NCBI GenBank assembly: GCA_041623895.1
Contig: JBFJVZ010000024.1
Span: 1-32,289 of the forward strand
DNA from: JBFJVZ01 sp041623895
GTDB taxonomy: Bacteria > Planctomycetota > Planctomycetia > Pirellulales > Pirellulaceae
DNA length: 32,289 nt
Direction: 5' to 3'
In this document: piece after piece, positions 1 through 8,324 of the stretch
Position numbering within the stretch: the stretch's first letter is position 1
Layout: each line of letters opens with the position of its first letter
Notes under the pieces: generated by a model
Database searches by the model: none
The model's input: the letters and a program-made list of their open reading frames with translations, nothing else
What the model was told of the DNA's origin: nothing
Made by a program: the position numbers and the translations under genes

Positions 1-133
1 AACCGCGTATTGATTCGTGCACGAGGTTGCATCGGCCTGCGCGAGTTCGGCCGATCGCTTCGCCGCAGTTTCCTCCGATTCTCGCACCATCTTTCGAGAA
101 GTGTGCAGGCAAGGAGCCCAGTTTGCTGAGGTG

Positions 134-289
134 TCATCGCCGAAGCATCCGAGCGGATAGGTTCGTGCGGGCGACCAGACTTTTCGGTTGTTCTATGTTG
201 TCTAGAGCTTCGGCATCAGTGATGGTGGCTGATTCGTGTTGGCAACCCACAAGGAGAAGCAAGCCGATAAGGATGAACAGCGGCTTCAC
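134..289 (-). CDS. possible small lipoprotein (51 aa)
   Basis: From a GTG start the peptide begins VKPLFILIGLLLLVGCQHES: a basic residue, a hydrophobic stretch and a lipobox-like LLVGC. This suggests a lipoprotein processed at the Cys about 16 residues in. The mature part is only about 35 residues and resembles no family I know. The frame can be extended upstream to 439, but that stretch lacks signal-peptide logic, so I chose the GTG. There is no clear ribosome binding site. A different minus-strand frame downstream (90 to 1, starting at an ATG at 90) stays open to the window edge with plausible composition (VRESEETAAKRSAELAQAD). The real gene may therefore be longer and frameshifted near 134. 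Existence as a gene is uncertain. Confidence 0.35.
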   Translation of the reverse strand: MKPLFILIGLLLLVGCQHESATITDAEALDNIEQPKSLVARTNLSARMLRR

Positions 290-569
290 AAGTAGGTTCG
301 CTCTGCAAACGTTAGGCGCCCGAGCTGAGTAAAACACGGTTGAACAACCCGATATTCTACCAACAGCCAGCTTGTTGAATGGGAAGAGCACAATTCCGAC
401 CGATGCGTAAAAGGGCTGTATATAATTTAACGTGATCAAATCGCGTCTCTGTCTAGAACCGATTCGATTCCAGGCAACGCGTTGTTCGCGGTGGTGGGTC
501 TGCTGTTCCTATACCTATCGCAACTCCAACCGCCTGAGCTAATTGGTCGGAGCCTTCGAGGATAACGGC

Positions 570-1523
570 ATGCATTTCCGATACTCAGTCCGTTTCTTGC
601 TTTCCGCCACAGCTGTTTTTGGTGTACTCGCGTTGGTGCTTCAGCAGTGGATGGATCAAGTGACACTCGAAGACATCGCGGCGGAACTGAATCGTGCAAA
701 TGCGAAGCCCTGCGTCTGGGATCATTGGAATGCCGACACGTTGCTTGAGGACCAAGTGGATGTGGCCCATTTGTCAGGGGTCATTCCATGTGTCGGACTT
801 CACTTCGACAAACTCAAGTCGCGTTCGACACTTATCGCTGCCTCTCGAGTGACACAGGCGACAGAACTCGTAATACGCGAAATCGATTTGTCTCTCTCAG
901 TAAACGGTTGCGATTTCGCGCACCTAACTGATTTGCATTTGGGCGGAGCTACTGAGAAGCAGCTGGCCGAATGGTTGGATGCAACCGGACGACTGAAGGA
1001 CCTCAGTCTTGCGGTGAAAAACGAGATGTCGCCACCAGACTATTCACGTATCGCCGCGATCAAGACTTTGGAGGTGTTCCGATTGGGTAACGCCAAGGTA
1101 TCTGCAGGTGACTTGTCCGATCTACGGAGACTTCCGCGGTTAACTCACATTTCCTTCTATTCGTGCGAAATCGAGGATAGCGTGTTTGTCGATTTGCAAT
1201 CGTTTCCTGCCCTGAGCAGCCTCGAACTCCACGGTAAGACCTGCAACGACCACACGGTGCGCCAGTTACGTGACCTGTGGAGAATCGATTCGATCGATCT
1301 CTCGTCATCTCGCGTGACCGATCGTGGCGTGAGAATCCTCTCGGAAATGAATCACCTCAAGAGCCTGAGCCTATACGACTGCCAAGACATCACGTCGCAC
1401 TGCGTCCCTGACTTGTCTGAAATGCGATTCCTCGATTGGCTGAATGTCCTGAAAACTGCCGTCGAGAACGACAAAACACTCAATCAGGATCCGCCCACGC
1501 AGTTGGCTGAGTGGACGATGTAA
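570..1523 (+). CDS. leucine-rich repeat protein with N-terminal membrane anchor
   Basis: This 317-residue protein starts with a basic stretch and one hydrophobic helix (RYSVRFLLSATAVFGVLALV, about residues 4-23), the usual anchor of planctomycete LRR proteins. The rest should lie outside the cytoplasmic membrane. From about residue 110 to 300 it shows irregular leucine-rich repeats of the RNI/cysteine-containing type: LTDLHLGG, LKDLSLAV, LEVFRLGN, LTHISFYSC, LSSLELHG, IDSIDLSSS and LKSLSLYDC. I chose the ATG at 570 rather than the in-frame start at 543 because GAGG lies a few bases upstream and the anchor begins directly there. LRRs of this sort are expected to bind proteins; no partner can be read from the neighbours. 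There is no enzymatic motif. Confidence 0.8.
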   Translation: MHFRYSVRFLLSATAVFGVLALVLQQWMDQVTLEDIAAELNRANAKPCVWDHWNADTLLEDQVDVAHLSGVIPCVGLHFDKLKSRSTLIAASRVTQATELVIREIDLSLSVNGCDFAHLTDLHLGGATEKQLAEWLDATGRLKDLSLAVKNEMSPPDYSRIAAIKTLEVFRLGNAKVSAGDLSDLRRLPRLTHISFYSCEIEDSVFVDLQSFPALSSLELHGKTCNDHTVRQLRDLWRIDSIDLSSSRVTDRGVRILSEMNHLKSLSLYDCQDITSHCVPDLSEMRFLDWLNVLKTAVENDKTLNQDPPTQLAEWTM

Positions 1524-1629
1524 TCCGTTGAATTCCAGTTTGATCACAGCACGATCGCGCACCCGACAAGCATCCGGGATGATCAAGTCGATTCCCTTCG
1601 GGGGTCGGTGAATGACGGAGTGTCAAATC

Positions 1630-1716
1630 GCATAACGATCGAGGTAACGGGGGGCGGGGAGAGGAGCCGGACTTCAGGACCGACTGCGCCGAGCCCACCC
1701 GTTCATCCCGTTATCC
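1630..1716 (-). other. integron attC-like recombination site downstream of the SMI1 gene
   Basis: Read on the minus strand, this 87-base segment begins GGATAAC and ends GTTATGC, mirror-image 7-base simple sites comparable to RYYYAAC and GTTRRRY of integron attC sites. Inside are further imperfectly complementary blocks (AACGGG with CCCGTT, GCTCGG with CCGGCTC), giving a long bulged hairpin. The stop codon TAA of the preceding SMI1 gene lies within GGATAAC, the arrangement normal for integron cassettes. No integrase is in the window, so function is inferred from sequence form only. Confidence 0.5.
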
Positions 1717-2211
1717 GCATTCTAGTCGGTCGTTTACCATTCGGTCGTAAAGGTCTTCAAGAAAGGCTTGGAAGTCAGAATGGACTATCTCGCGGTCCGT
1801 AACCTCGTGGTCGTACCATAGAATTGACCCCACCGGAATATCGCGAAAAGTTTCGGTAGCGATGCAAAGATAGTCGCCGCCACCGTTGGAAAGAAACGGA
1901 ACCCAGCAGGGTTGCCAATGATCCTCGCTCCATCGGTCAAACGTCGAAACGTGTTGATGCATTTGGTGCGTTGTCGCAATCTCGGTTAGCGTCATGAACG
2001 TCAGGTTAAGAAGTAGTGGATCGAAAGTTCCGGCCTCTTGACCGTCATGCCACTCGTAGAAACGCTTGATGCTGTCTGGTAACACTATTCCCACGGTCGA
2101 TCTAAGAGCGGCAAACAAGTAATCCCGCGCTGGTGGATTTAGCAATGCGAAATAGTCAGGCCGATGGACGGAAAGCCAGCTTTCAATTTTGGGAAGGATT
2201 GCTTGTTCCAT
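1711..2211 (-). CDS. SMI1/KNR4 (SUKH) family protein
   Basis: The 166-residue product matches the SMI1/KNR4 fold. It has an N-terminal helix (MEQAILPKIESWLSV), the typical LPDSIKRFYEWHDGQE segment near residues 59-75, a central region ending WVPFLSNGGGDYLCIAT, and GSILWYDHEVTDREIVHSDF before a final helix FQAFLEDLYDRM. Members act as immunity proteins against polymorphic toxins or as cytoplasmic regulators; no toxin gene is beside it here. The stop codon lies inside an attC-like palindrome and no promoter is obvious upstream, so I infer that it arrived as an integron cassette. It is tail-to-tail with the upstream LRR gene and about 75 bases downstream of the end of the next gene on the same strand. 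Confidence 0.87.
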   Translation of the reverse strand: MEQAILPKIESWLSVHRPDYFALLNPPARDYLFAALRSTVGIVLPDSIKRFYEWHDGQEAGTFDPLLLNLTFMTLTEIATTHQMHQHVSTFDRWSEDHWQPCWVPFLSNGGGDYLCIATETFRDIPVGSILWYDHEVTDREIVHSDFQAFLEDLYDRMVNDRLECG

Positions 2212-2285
2212 TACACTTCAGTAGTGCGCGGTAGCCAACACAGTTGCTCACCGTTCCGCTGGGATTCTCCGAATGCTGCTACGAC

Positions 2286-3950
2286 TTACTCGCCTTCGCG
2301 GAGTTTGTTGAAGTACGACTGGGTGTGTTCGCGTTCGGCTCGCGGCAGTTGCTGGTTCTCCAGCGGATCGCTTTCCTCCGAAAGTGTACTTTCGACCGCG
2401 TGTTTCAGATCTTCGCGGGTGATGCCCTTGCGGTTGGGACCGTCCGCGATGCCGGCGATGATGGCTCGGCCCTGCTTGACCTTGCCACGCACCTGCGTCT
2501 CGTAGGTGTTGGTCTCGTTTTCGTTTTCCGGTCGATCACCCTGCCCGGAACCTTTGCCCAATCCGTCCCCGTTACCCTGACCTTGGCCCATGCCGAATTG
2601 CCCCATGCCGTTGCCTTGGCATTGCTGACAGCCGTTACCGCCGCAACTCTTGCACCGCATCTGGTTCTTGGATTGGGAGAGTTGATCGAGTGCCGATTGC
2701 AAGTCTTCCAATTCCGCCATCTCTTGCGCCATGTCGCCCAACTGGTCTGACAATTGATCCAGCGCGTTGGCCGCTTTTGATGCATCCCCCTGCTGCATTG
2801 CCTGGGAAGCCTGGCCCAAGGCTTGCGCCATTTTTTGCATCTGCTGCATTTGCGAATCCTTCTGCATCATCTGATTCAACTGTTGCTGCATCTTGGCCGC
2901 ATCCTGGCCCCGTCCTTCGCGGCGTGCCTGATCGATGCGGCGCTGCAAATCCTTCTTGTCCTGTTCATGTTTTTGAGCAGCTTTCTGTAATTGCTCCTTC
3001 ATTTGCTCAATCTGCTTTTTCAGCTGCTGTTTTTGTTGTTCGGACAGCTTTCCATCCCGCATTTGTTTGGCGAGTTGCTTGACCATTTCCTTGGCCTGGC
3101 CGAAATCTCCTTTTTCGATCGACTTGGCGACTTTATCGGCCGGTCCGGCTTCCAGCCCTTTCATTTGCGCCATCATCTTCCGCATCTCTTCGGAGGAACC
3201 GAGTTGACCACGTCGCTCCTCGAGTTCCTTTTTCAGATCGTTCATGGCGATCATCGCTTCTTTGCGATCCATGCTTTTCTTGTTGGCAAGCTTGTCGAGG
3301 TCGGCTTCCATTTTCTCGAACAGCTCTTTGGCCTCTTTCAGACCTTCGGCAGCCGCCTTGCGCTTCTGCTGTTGGATCCGCCGCTTCAATTGTTCGGCGA
3401 CTTTCTTGACTTGTTTGACTTGTTCGATGTCCGTTTTGCTGGTGCTACTGGCGTTGGACTGCTGTGCCGGTTCGACCAACAACAGCACAATGGCCAACAC
3501 GGGCACCAGCGAAATCGGCAACCAACCAAGTCGCGACGGTTTCAGTGCAAAGCGATCGGCAATCTCCAGCTGCGCGGCACGCTTTTCGGCATCCGCCATC
3601 AATGCCAATCCAAAATCAGAGTCGCGATCGCGGTCGTCCAGCGTCAGCGAACTGCTGAGGCGTTCACGAAGTCCAAATCGTCGGTCGACTTCGGTGGCCA
3701 CTGCGGTTTGAGTGGGTGCGGTCGAAAGGGCGTAGCCGACCGCCGCCAGCAGGGCTGCGACCAGGGAGCCGACAATCCAGGTCTGCGACCAGGTGTTGAA
3801 GTCGACTTCCATCACCCAAATCGCTGGTGCGGCCACGGCGATCGTGGCTACGATCAAGGCGGCGAACAACGTCACGCACAACGCTTTTCCAAAACGTCCC
3901 AAAATCAAACGACGTCTGGCGGCACGGACTTGGTATTCAATTCGATTCAT
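2286..3950 (-). CDS. large coiled-coil membrane protein with DnaJ-like CxxC knuckle
   Basis: The 554-residue protein has hydrophobic segments at about residues 24-46, 58-77 and 145-165. A very long Gln/Lys/Met-rich coiled coil follows, about 170-410. Next comes a zinc-knuckle-like stretch CKSCGGNGCQQCQGNG, spaced like one half of the DnaJ cysteine-rich domain, then a Gly/Gln-rich linker, then a conserved-looking tail (RGKVKQGRAIIAGIADGPNR, ending QSYFNKLREGE). Similar proteins occur in planctomycetes next to MoxR/BatA-type gene sets, but none of those genes is here. The role is unknown; scaffolding in or at the membrane is a guess. The ATG at 3950 has AAGG nine bases upstream. A long open frame on the opposite strand is an artefact of the repetitive coiled-coil codons. 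Confidence 0.85.
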   Translation of the reverse strand: MNRIEYQVRAARRRLILGRFGKALCVTLFAALIVATIAVAAPAIWVMEVDFNTWSQTWIVGSLVAALLAAVGYALSTAPTQTAVATEVDRRFGLRERLSSSLTLDDRDRDSDFGLALMADAEKRAAQLEIADRFALKPSRLGWLPISLVPVLAIVLLLVEPAQQSNASSTSKTDIEQVKQVKKVAEQLKRRIQQQKRKAAAEGLKEAKELFEKMEADLDKLANKKSMDRKEAMIAMNDLKKELEERRGQLGSSEEMRKMMAQMKGLEAGPADKVAKSIEKGDFGQAKEMVKQLAKQMRDGKLSEQQKQQLKKQIEQMKEQLQKAAQKHEQDKKDLQRRIDQARREGRGQDAAKMQQQLNQMMQKDSQMQQMQKMAQALGQASQAMQQGDASKAANALDQLSDQLGDMAQEMAELEDLQSALDQLSQSKNQMRCKSCGGNGCQQCQGNGMGQFGMGQGQGNGDGLGKGSGQGDRPENENETNTYETQVRGKVKQGRAIIAGIADGPNRKGITREDLKHAVESTLSEESDPLENQQLPRAEREHTQSYFNKLREGE

Positions 3951-4131
3951 GGCTGCTGCCCTTGCGGGGGTGTCGTCGTAGAATCCGGGAAGTCAACGAT
4001 ACACAAATCGGTTTCTTGGACCAATTTCTCACGGTTTACGGCTTATCTTGGTGATACACCGTATGCTTAAGTATAGAGGGCCCGAGGGGTCCAAAATGAA
4101 GGCGAATTCCCAGTTTTATTGCTGAATCGGT

Positions 4132-4563
4132 ATGCTCCGCCGCCCAAATCTTAACGATCCTGATCAAAATACCACCGCTGACGTGGTCATTTTTGACGGT
4201 GAGTGCAATTTTTGCCGTTCCCAGGTTGGACATCTCAGCCGGCTGGACTGCTTCGGAAATAGGCTTTCTTTCATTTCGCTGCACGATCCGCGGGTCGCCC
4301 AACGGTATCCGGACCTGACACACGATCAGCTGATGGAGCAGATGTACGTGATCGACCAATCAGGCCGCCGCCATGGTGGCGGAGACGCGGTTCGCTATCT
4401 TTCTCGCCGTTTGCCGCTGCTGTGGATCGTTGCCCCGATTCTTCATATTCCGGGAACAGCAAATTTGTGGCGTTGGCTGTACGGACAAGTCGCCAAGCGC
4501 CGCTACAAACTGGCCGGCAAGACCTGCGAAAACGACGCTTGCAGCGTGCACGTGGATCGATGA
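4132..4563 (+). CDS. DCC family thiol-disulfide oxidoreductase-like protein (DUF393)
   Basis: This 143-residue protein carries the defining motif VVIFDGECNFCRSQV at residues 18-32, with the CxxC cysteines at 25 and 28 and the Asp at 22. It continues with the family's middle segment (RLSFISLHDPRVAQRYPDL) and the Gly-rich GGGDAVRYLSRRLPLLW region. The length is normal for the family. DCC proteins have a thioredoxin-like fold and are presumed redox proteins; no substrate is known. It is divergent from the coiled-coil membrane gene, with about 180 bases between the starts. It is followed directly by REP-like palindromes rather than a partner gene, so it is probably monocistronic. Confidence 0.92.
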   Translation: MLRRPNLNDPDQNTTADVVIFDGECNFCRSQVGHLSRLDCFGNRLSFISLHDPRVAQRYPDLTHDQLMEQMYVIDQSGRRHGGGDAVRYLSRRLPLLWIVAPILHIPGTANLWRWLYGQVAKRRYKLAGKTCENDACSVHVDR

Positions 4564-4613
4564 GTGCCGTCGGCTCGGCGGCAACCGTCGCACAGCTCGC
4601 ACATTAGCGGCGC

Positions 4614-4740
4614 TTCCGGGAGGGCGAAGCTCCAGCTGAGCCGCGTGCCACGACATGAGTTTCCTGAGAGGGCGAGGCTCCCGCCGAGCCGAAGCGTCGG
4701 AAAACGCTTTGCAGCTCGGCGGGAGCGTCGCCCTCCCGGC
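4614..4740. repeat. REP-like inverted repeat cluster
   Basis: Three related units: CTTCCGGGAGGGCGAAGCTC near 4614, GAGGGCGAGGCTCCCGCCG from 4668, and the inverted GCTCGGCGGGAGCGTCGCCC from 4713. The last two pair into a hairpin of about 68 bases (4668-4735) with an inner GAAGCG/CGCTTT stem. The same unit recurs near 5700-5792 and 14730-14760. Read as protein in any frame it gives short AGASPSR-like nonsense, so it is non-coding. It may also act as the transcription end of the DCC gene. Confidence 0.7.
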
Positions 4741-4844
4741 GGTTGGGAAACTTGTCTTCTTGTCCCCCGCGCGTAACAAAAAAACGTAGATGCCAGCCAC
4801 TTTTCACCATCCCAGCCTCGCCCTCCCATCAGAATCCAGGAGCT

Positions 4845-5645
4845 CTAAGCGAACCACTCGACCGCGTTCTTAAACATGGCGAAACCATCGCCGTGTTCGG
4901 GCTGCTGCTGGCGTCGAGTCCAGTACGGATGCTGCGTCGGGTCGATGTGTCTTTCCGGATGCGGCATCAAGCCAAACACGCGGCCGCTTGCATCACAAAC
5001 GCCGGCCACATTGGCGGCGGCTCCATTCGGATTGGCGGGAAATGGCAAGACATCCTCTTGCACTTTGCCGGCTTCGCCATCGGTGTAGCGAATCGCCAAA
5101 CGGCCCGCCGATCGCAACTGATTGAGCACGGATTCGCTTTCGGCGACAAACTTTCCTTCGGCATGCGCCATCGGCAAATACATGTGGGTGATCTCTTTGA
5201 GGAAGACGCACGGTGTTTGGTCGACCGCCAAATGAACCCAACGATCCTCAAAGCGACCATGGTTGTTCCACGTCAACGTCGCCGGTGCTTTGCCGTTGTC
5301 CCCCACGCCATCGGTCAAGACGCCCAAACGCATCAGCACCTGCATCCCATTGCAAATCCCCAGCACCAGACGGTCAGCCTGGCCGTGAACAAAACTGTCA
5401 ACCATCTGCTCAAGATGTCGACGCAAACGCGTGGCCAGAATCCGGCCTGCTGCGATATCGTCACCGTAACTGAATCCACCGGGAATGCAGAGAATCTGAT
5501 AGCGGTCGTGCAGGGCTGGATTCTCGATCAAACGATTGACATGAACTCGCTCGGCCTGGGCACCAGCCAGCTGAAATGCATACGCGGTTTCTTCGTCACA
5601 GTTGGTGCCGGGGGCACGCAGAATCAATACTCGGGGCGCGGGCAT
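4845..5645 (-). CDS. purQ: phosphoribosylformylglycinamidine synthase subunit PurQ
   Basis: PurQ is the glutaminase subunit that supplies ammonia to PurL for converting FGAR to FGAM in purine biosynthesis. The 266-residue sequence shows RAPGTNCDEETAYAF at the N-terminus, CIPGGFSYGDDIAAG (53-67), the nucleophile elbow LVLGICNGMQVL with Cys98, and the His229/Glu231 pair in GLMPHPERHID. All class I glutamine amidotransferase triad residues are present. The start is taken at the ATG at 5645 (MPAPRVLIL); the frame stays open to 5810, but that stretch is REP-derived low-complexity sequence. It is slightly longer than the classic 220-residue PurQ. No purL or purS is adjacent, so it stands outside a purine operon. 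Confidence 0.95.
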   Translation of the reverse strand: MPAPRVLILRAPGTNCDEETAYAFQLAGAQAERVHVNRLIENPALHDRYQILCIPGGFSYGDDIAAGRILATRLRRHLEQMVDSFVHGQADRLVLGICNGMQVLMRLGVLTDGVGDNGKAPATLTWNNHGRFEDRWVHLAVDQTPCVFLKEITHMYLPMAHAEGKFVAESESVLNQLRSAGRLAIRYTDGEAGKVQEDVLPFPANPNGAAANVAGVCDASGRVFGLMPHPERHIDPTQHPYWTRRQQQPEHGDGFAMFKNAVEWFA

Positions 5646-5744
5646 CTTGGACGCAGGGGTTGGGTGTAGGCCAGGACGGGTGCCTGGCGTTGATGGGGCG
5701 AGGCTTCTGCCAAGCTGAAAAATTCGAGTTGATAGGAGGGGTAA

Positions 5745-5792
5745 GGCTGCCGCCGAGCCGAAAGTTTCGGCGTTGGCGGCTCGGCGGTGGCC
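5745..5792. repeat. REP-like hairpin upstream of purQ
   Basis: The arms CCGCCGAGCCG (5750-5760) and CGGCTCGGCGG (5777-5787) are fully complementary around a loop of 16 bases, with flanking GGC/GCC pairs. The unit resembles the cluster at 4614-4740. A degraded direct copy (TGGGGCGAGGCTTCTGCC) lies at 5694-5711. The 5646-5878 gap holds nothing else that I recognise. Confidence 0.62.
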
Positions 5793-5878
5793 TCGCGCTC
5801 CCAATTTCAAACCACGGTCTCGGATCAGAGAGAGAATTTAGGCAGGCGGGACATTTTTGAGAACCATTGAGAAAAAAT

Positions 5879-7279
5879 TTATGCTCCCGGACGCTCCAGC
5901 TTGATCTGCAATCGTCGATGCTGATGGTCCCAGCCCACGATCGTCCCTCGGCCGCTCCACTGGTCCCGGCCAATTTGCTCGAACTCGTCGGCCAGCTCAT
6001 GAGGCACATACAGGACCATCGGTAGAGGCGGATCGGTGTGATGCGCCCAAATCGCGTATCCGTCTTCGTACACCTGGGGATCTTCTTCACCGCTGTACAG
6101 CAAGCGGCGTTCGACCAAGGCATCCAACTGAAACGTCAAACCCGAAACGGCTTCGACCAGCGTATCGACTTGTTCCACATCATCGCGAACCGACCAAAGG
6201 TGCTGTGCTGTTTCGGCGAACGTGATCCCGGCACTCTCTGTCCCCGTGGGCTCTGGCGGAGCAGCCGCGGCCCTGGTTGGCGCTGGTGCCGGCAAGGGCT
6301 CACCGGAAGGAGCAATATGGATTTTTAGGTCCTTGGTCCAATCCGGCCATTTCGGAATGTCGACTCGGACTTTCGCAGTCCAGATCAAATCGTTGTCATT
6401 CAAGTCGACTGAGAAAGGCGCGTCATCCGGCAACATCACATCCAGAGGGAACCGATGTTCGGCACCGGCTTGCAAAACGGTGGCTTCTTGCAGCGTTTGC
6501 TCCTTTTCCAGAAAGACATTGCGATGCGTTGTCCGATTGCTGCCGCTGCCGCTGACAACTTCCTCGCGGGCCTCCAATTTCATGGTGATCCCATTGATGG
6601 TCACATTCTTTTTCGGCCGAATCAGCAAAGCACCCTTGATTTGCGTCCCCGGTGTAACCGTGTCTTGCTCCAACTCGCAAGAAACATCGCCCAATGCGAA
6701 CTTGGGCAGGAAGTATTTGATAAACCAGATCGTACCTCCGATCAGTCCGATGGGAACGATGAACAGTAGCGCGAAGAGGCCAACAGCGGCCAACATCGCA
6801 ATGCCAAAACCCACGAACACGGTCATGATGACGGCGCCGATGATGCAGCCGATCGGTCCGCTGATCTCGGTGACGTTACTGGTGACAACCGCGCCCTCGG
6901 GTCCGCAGGTGGGCCGCATCAGGAACGGTTCAGACGCCTTGGGATCAAAGCCCCAGGGGATTTTGGCACGAGCATCTACATAGTGATCGATGCTCAGATA
7001 GTGTCCGTGATAACTGGGCGGCCAGTCAGCGATCTTCAATTCGAATCGATACTCGGCTTGTTCACCGGCACGCCACTCACCGGAAAACACGGTTTCAGAA
7101 TCCGCCGTCCCCGTGGCCACGTTTCCGCGCCCGTGTGTTTTCCAAACGGAGGCTACCTCCAGACCTTTGCAATGCACATCCTTGTCGGCGCGAACACGAA
7201 CGACGCCGGAGATTTTTCCGCCGCCGGGATAAACTGTTTTCGGATCATCCAACTGGATCGATAAATCGCATTTCGCCAT
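5879..7279 (-). CDS. arrestin-like membrane protein
   Basis: The 466-residue protein starts MAKCDLSIQLDDPKTVYPGG, followed by a beta-rich domain of arrestin/Spo0M style (residues 1-130; PGGGKISGVVRVRADKDV, FSGEWRAGEQAEYRFEL). Two strongly hydrophobic helices lie at about 146-190. A second similar beta domain (about 200-330; TPGTQIKGALLIRPKKNVTI, LQAGAEHRFPLDVMLPDDAP) follows, then a Pro/Ala linker and a C-terminal alpha/beta tail. The repeated domain on both sides of the membrane hairpin suggests an internal duplication. The ATG at 7279 was chosen because residues before it belong to the overlapping upstream gene. It overlaps the 3' end of the ATPase gene by 35 bases, so the two are probably translationally coupled. 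Function unknown; a trafficking or adaptor role is only by analogy. Confidence 0.78.
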   Translation of the reverse strand: MAKCDLSIQLDDPKTVYPGGGKISGVVRVRADKDVHCKGLEVASVWKTHGRGNVATGTADSETVFSGEWRAGEQAEYRFELKIADWPPSYHGHYLSIDHYVDARAKIPWGFDPKASEPFLMRPTCGPEGAVVTSNVTEISGPIGCIIGAVIMTVFVGFGIAMLAAVGLFALLFIVPIGLIGGTIWFIKYFLPKFALGDVSCELEQDTVTPGTQIKGALLIRPKKNVTINGITMKLEAREEVVSGSGSNRTTHRNVFLEKEQTLQEATVLQAGAEHRFPLDVMLPDDAPFSVDLNDNDLIWTAKVRVDIPKWPDWTKDLKIHIAPSGEPLPAPAPTRAAAAPPEPTGTESAGITFAETAQHLWSVRDDVEQVDTLVEAVSGLTFQLDALVERRLLYSGEEDPQVYEDGYAIWAHHTDPPLPMVLYVPHELADEFEQIGRDQWSGRGTIVGWDHQHRRLQIKLERPGA

Positions 7280-8021
7280 GACTGAAAACTTGGGTTTGGA
7301 CCACTTCGTACAAATAACTTTCGATCGCGCGAATATCGCTGCCAAACCGATCGACCAGCGTGGCAGCATCCTCAGCGGTCAACTCGGGAACATCGTCATC
7401 AGGATTCAATCCGGATGCCTCGATCCGCCTGTTCAACAGTTCGCGCAGTAGAGCCGCATCATTGGTTTGACCAATGTGGTGAGTTTGAACCTGATAGCCG
7501 GCGCGTGCCAGCGAGCGGCGCAGGTCAGAATGCGTCGCTAGCACCAATGGCAGCCCCGACGCAAACACGCGGCCGCGGACAGCACGCGGCAACCGCTGTG
7601 CCTCGTCGATCAGCAGCGGGCTACCCTCGGGAATTGCTGGACAAGGTTCGTCCTCGGGCAAATAGACATACGCGGAATTCGCCATCGATGCGGCGAGCAC
7701 CAGCATGCGAGTCGTCTTGCCACGGCCGCAATCACCAATCAGCTGCACCGCCGTGCGAGGCTGCTGAACATGGCGGGCAATGCAGGCCACATCGACGACA
7801 GCAAGCTGGACACGCTCTTCGCGCAGCAATTCCCCAAACGGATTGCGGCGCAGATTGCACCATGCCCAGGGCAACCAGTCGTGCTGGGATCGGTTGGCGG
7901 CTTTGATGTCGGTCCGTTTGACAAGCATGTTGCCTGGGAAATATCGCCCACTGCTGCGGGCGAAACGTCCGTTCGAGTAATCTTTTGTCACACCTCTGGG
8001 CAGTATGATGTCTGCTGGCAC
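7245..8021 (-). CDS. P-loop ATPase (NPFGEL-type, AAA-like)
   Basis: With the GTG start at 8021 this is a 258-residue ATPase. Visible motifs are NLRRNPFGELLREER (57-70), Walker A GDCGRGKTT (96-104), Walker B LLIDEAQRL (136-144), and a sensor-like LVLATHSDLRR further on. It looks like a compact AAA/ExeA-type ATPase, a form I associate with planctomycetes. The GTG has AGGTAAGCG just before it; an ATG at 7928 (MLVKRTDIKAA) is an equally possible start and would give 227 residues. It overlaps the arrestin-like gene downstream, which suggests a two-protein unit at the membrane. The substrate is unknown. Confidence 0.82.
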   Translation of the reverse strand: MPADIILPRGVTKDYSNGRFARSSGRYFPGNMLVKRTDIKAANRSQHDWLPWAWCNLRRNPFGELLREERVQLAVVDVACIARHVQQPRTAVQLIGDCGRGKTTRMLVLAASMANSAYVYLPEDEPCPAIPEGSPLLIDEAQRLPRAVRGRVFASGLPLVLATHSDLRRSLARAGYQVQTHHIGQTNDAALLRELLNRRIEASGLNPDDDVPELTAEDAATLVDRFGSDIRAIESYLYEVVQTQVFSHGEMRFIDPVG

Positions 8022-8324
8022 CGCTTACCTGCAACTGGATGCACGGATGTTCGGGTGAAACTTTGGATACTTTAGCTGAGCTGGCCGCCATGCGCCGGAA
8101 TCGCTACCGGTTCCAAAGTTGTTCCGTAAGAATCGGCCCAAATTGGCCAGAACTGGGGCGCCGATGATCTTTTCAGCGGCCTCCGCGTTCCGGCATCCAC
8201 GGCCTCGCCACGGACTTCCGGGACTGCCTTAACAACCCGGCATCAGATTCTTGTGTTCGTCCAAATAACATGCGATATATTACTGAGCTAGCGTCAAACT
8301 ACTCTTCTTGAATTGGGTCTACTC
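8022..8324. other. divergent intergenic spacer
   Basis: About 300 bases separate the divergent ATPase and membrane-protein genes. I see no convincing ORF. A weak promoter-like pair for the rightward gene is TTGTGT (8251) with TATATT (8276), but the spacing of 19 is long. CCAAATTGGCCAGAACTGG near 8140 contains the palindrome TTGGCCA(A). None of these is secure. Confidence 0.3.

Noticed and set aside
2991..4070. 359-codon open frame on the plus strand, rich in Leu and Phe
   Set aside because: It is antisense to the coiled-coil membrane gene; Lys/Gln/Glu-rich codons read backwards give Leu/Phe. No start signal or family resemblance.
4743..5669. 308-codon plus-strand frame across purQ
   Set aside because: PurQ on the minus strand has full catalytic motifs; this frame is its shadow and starts in REP sequence.
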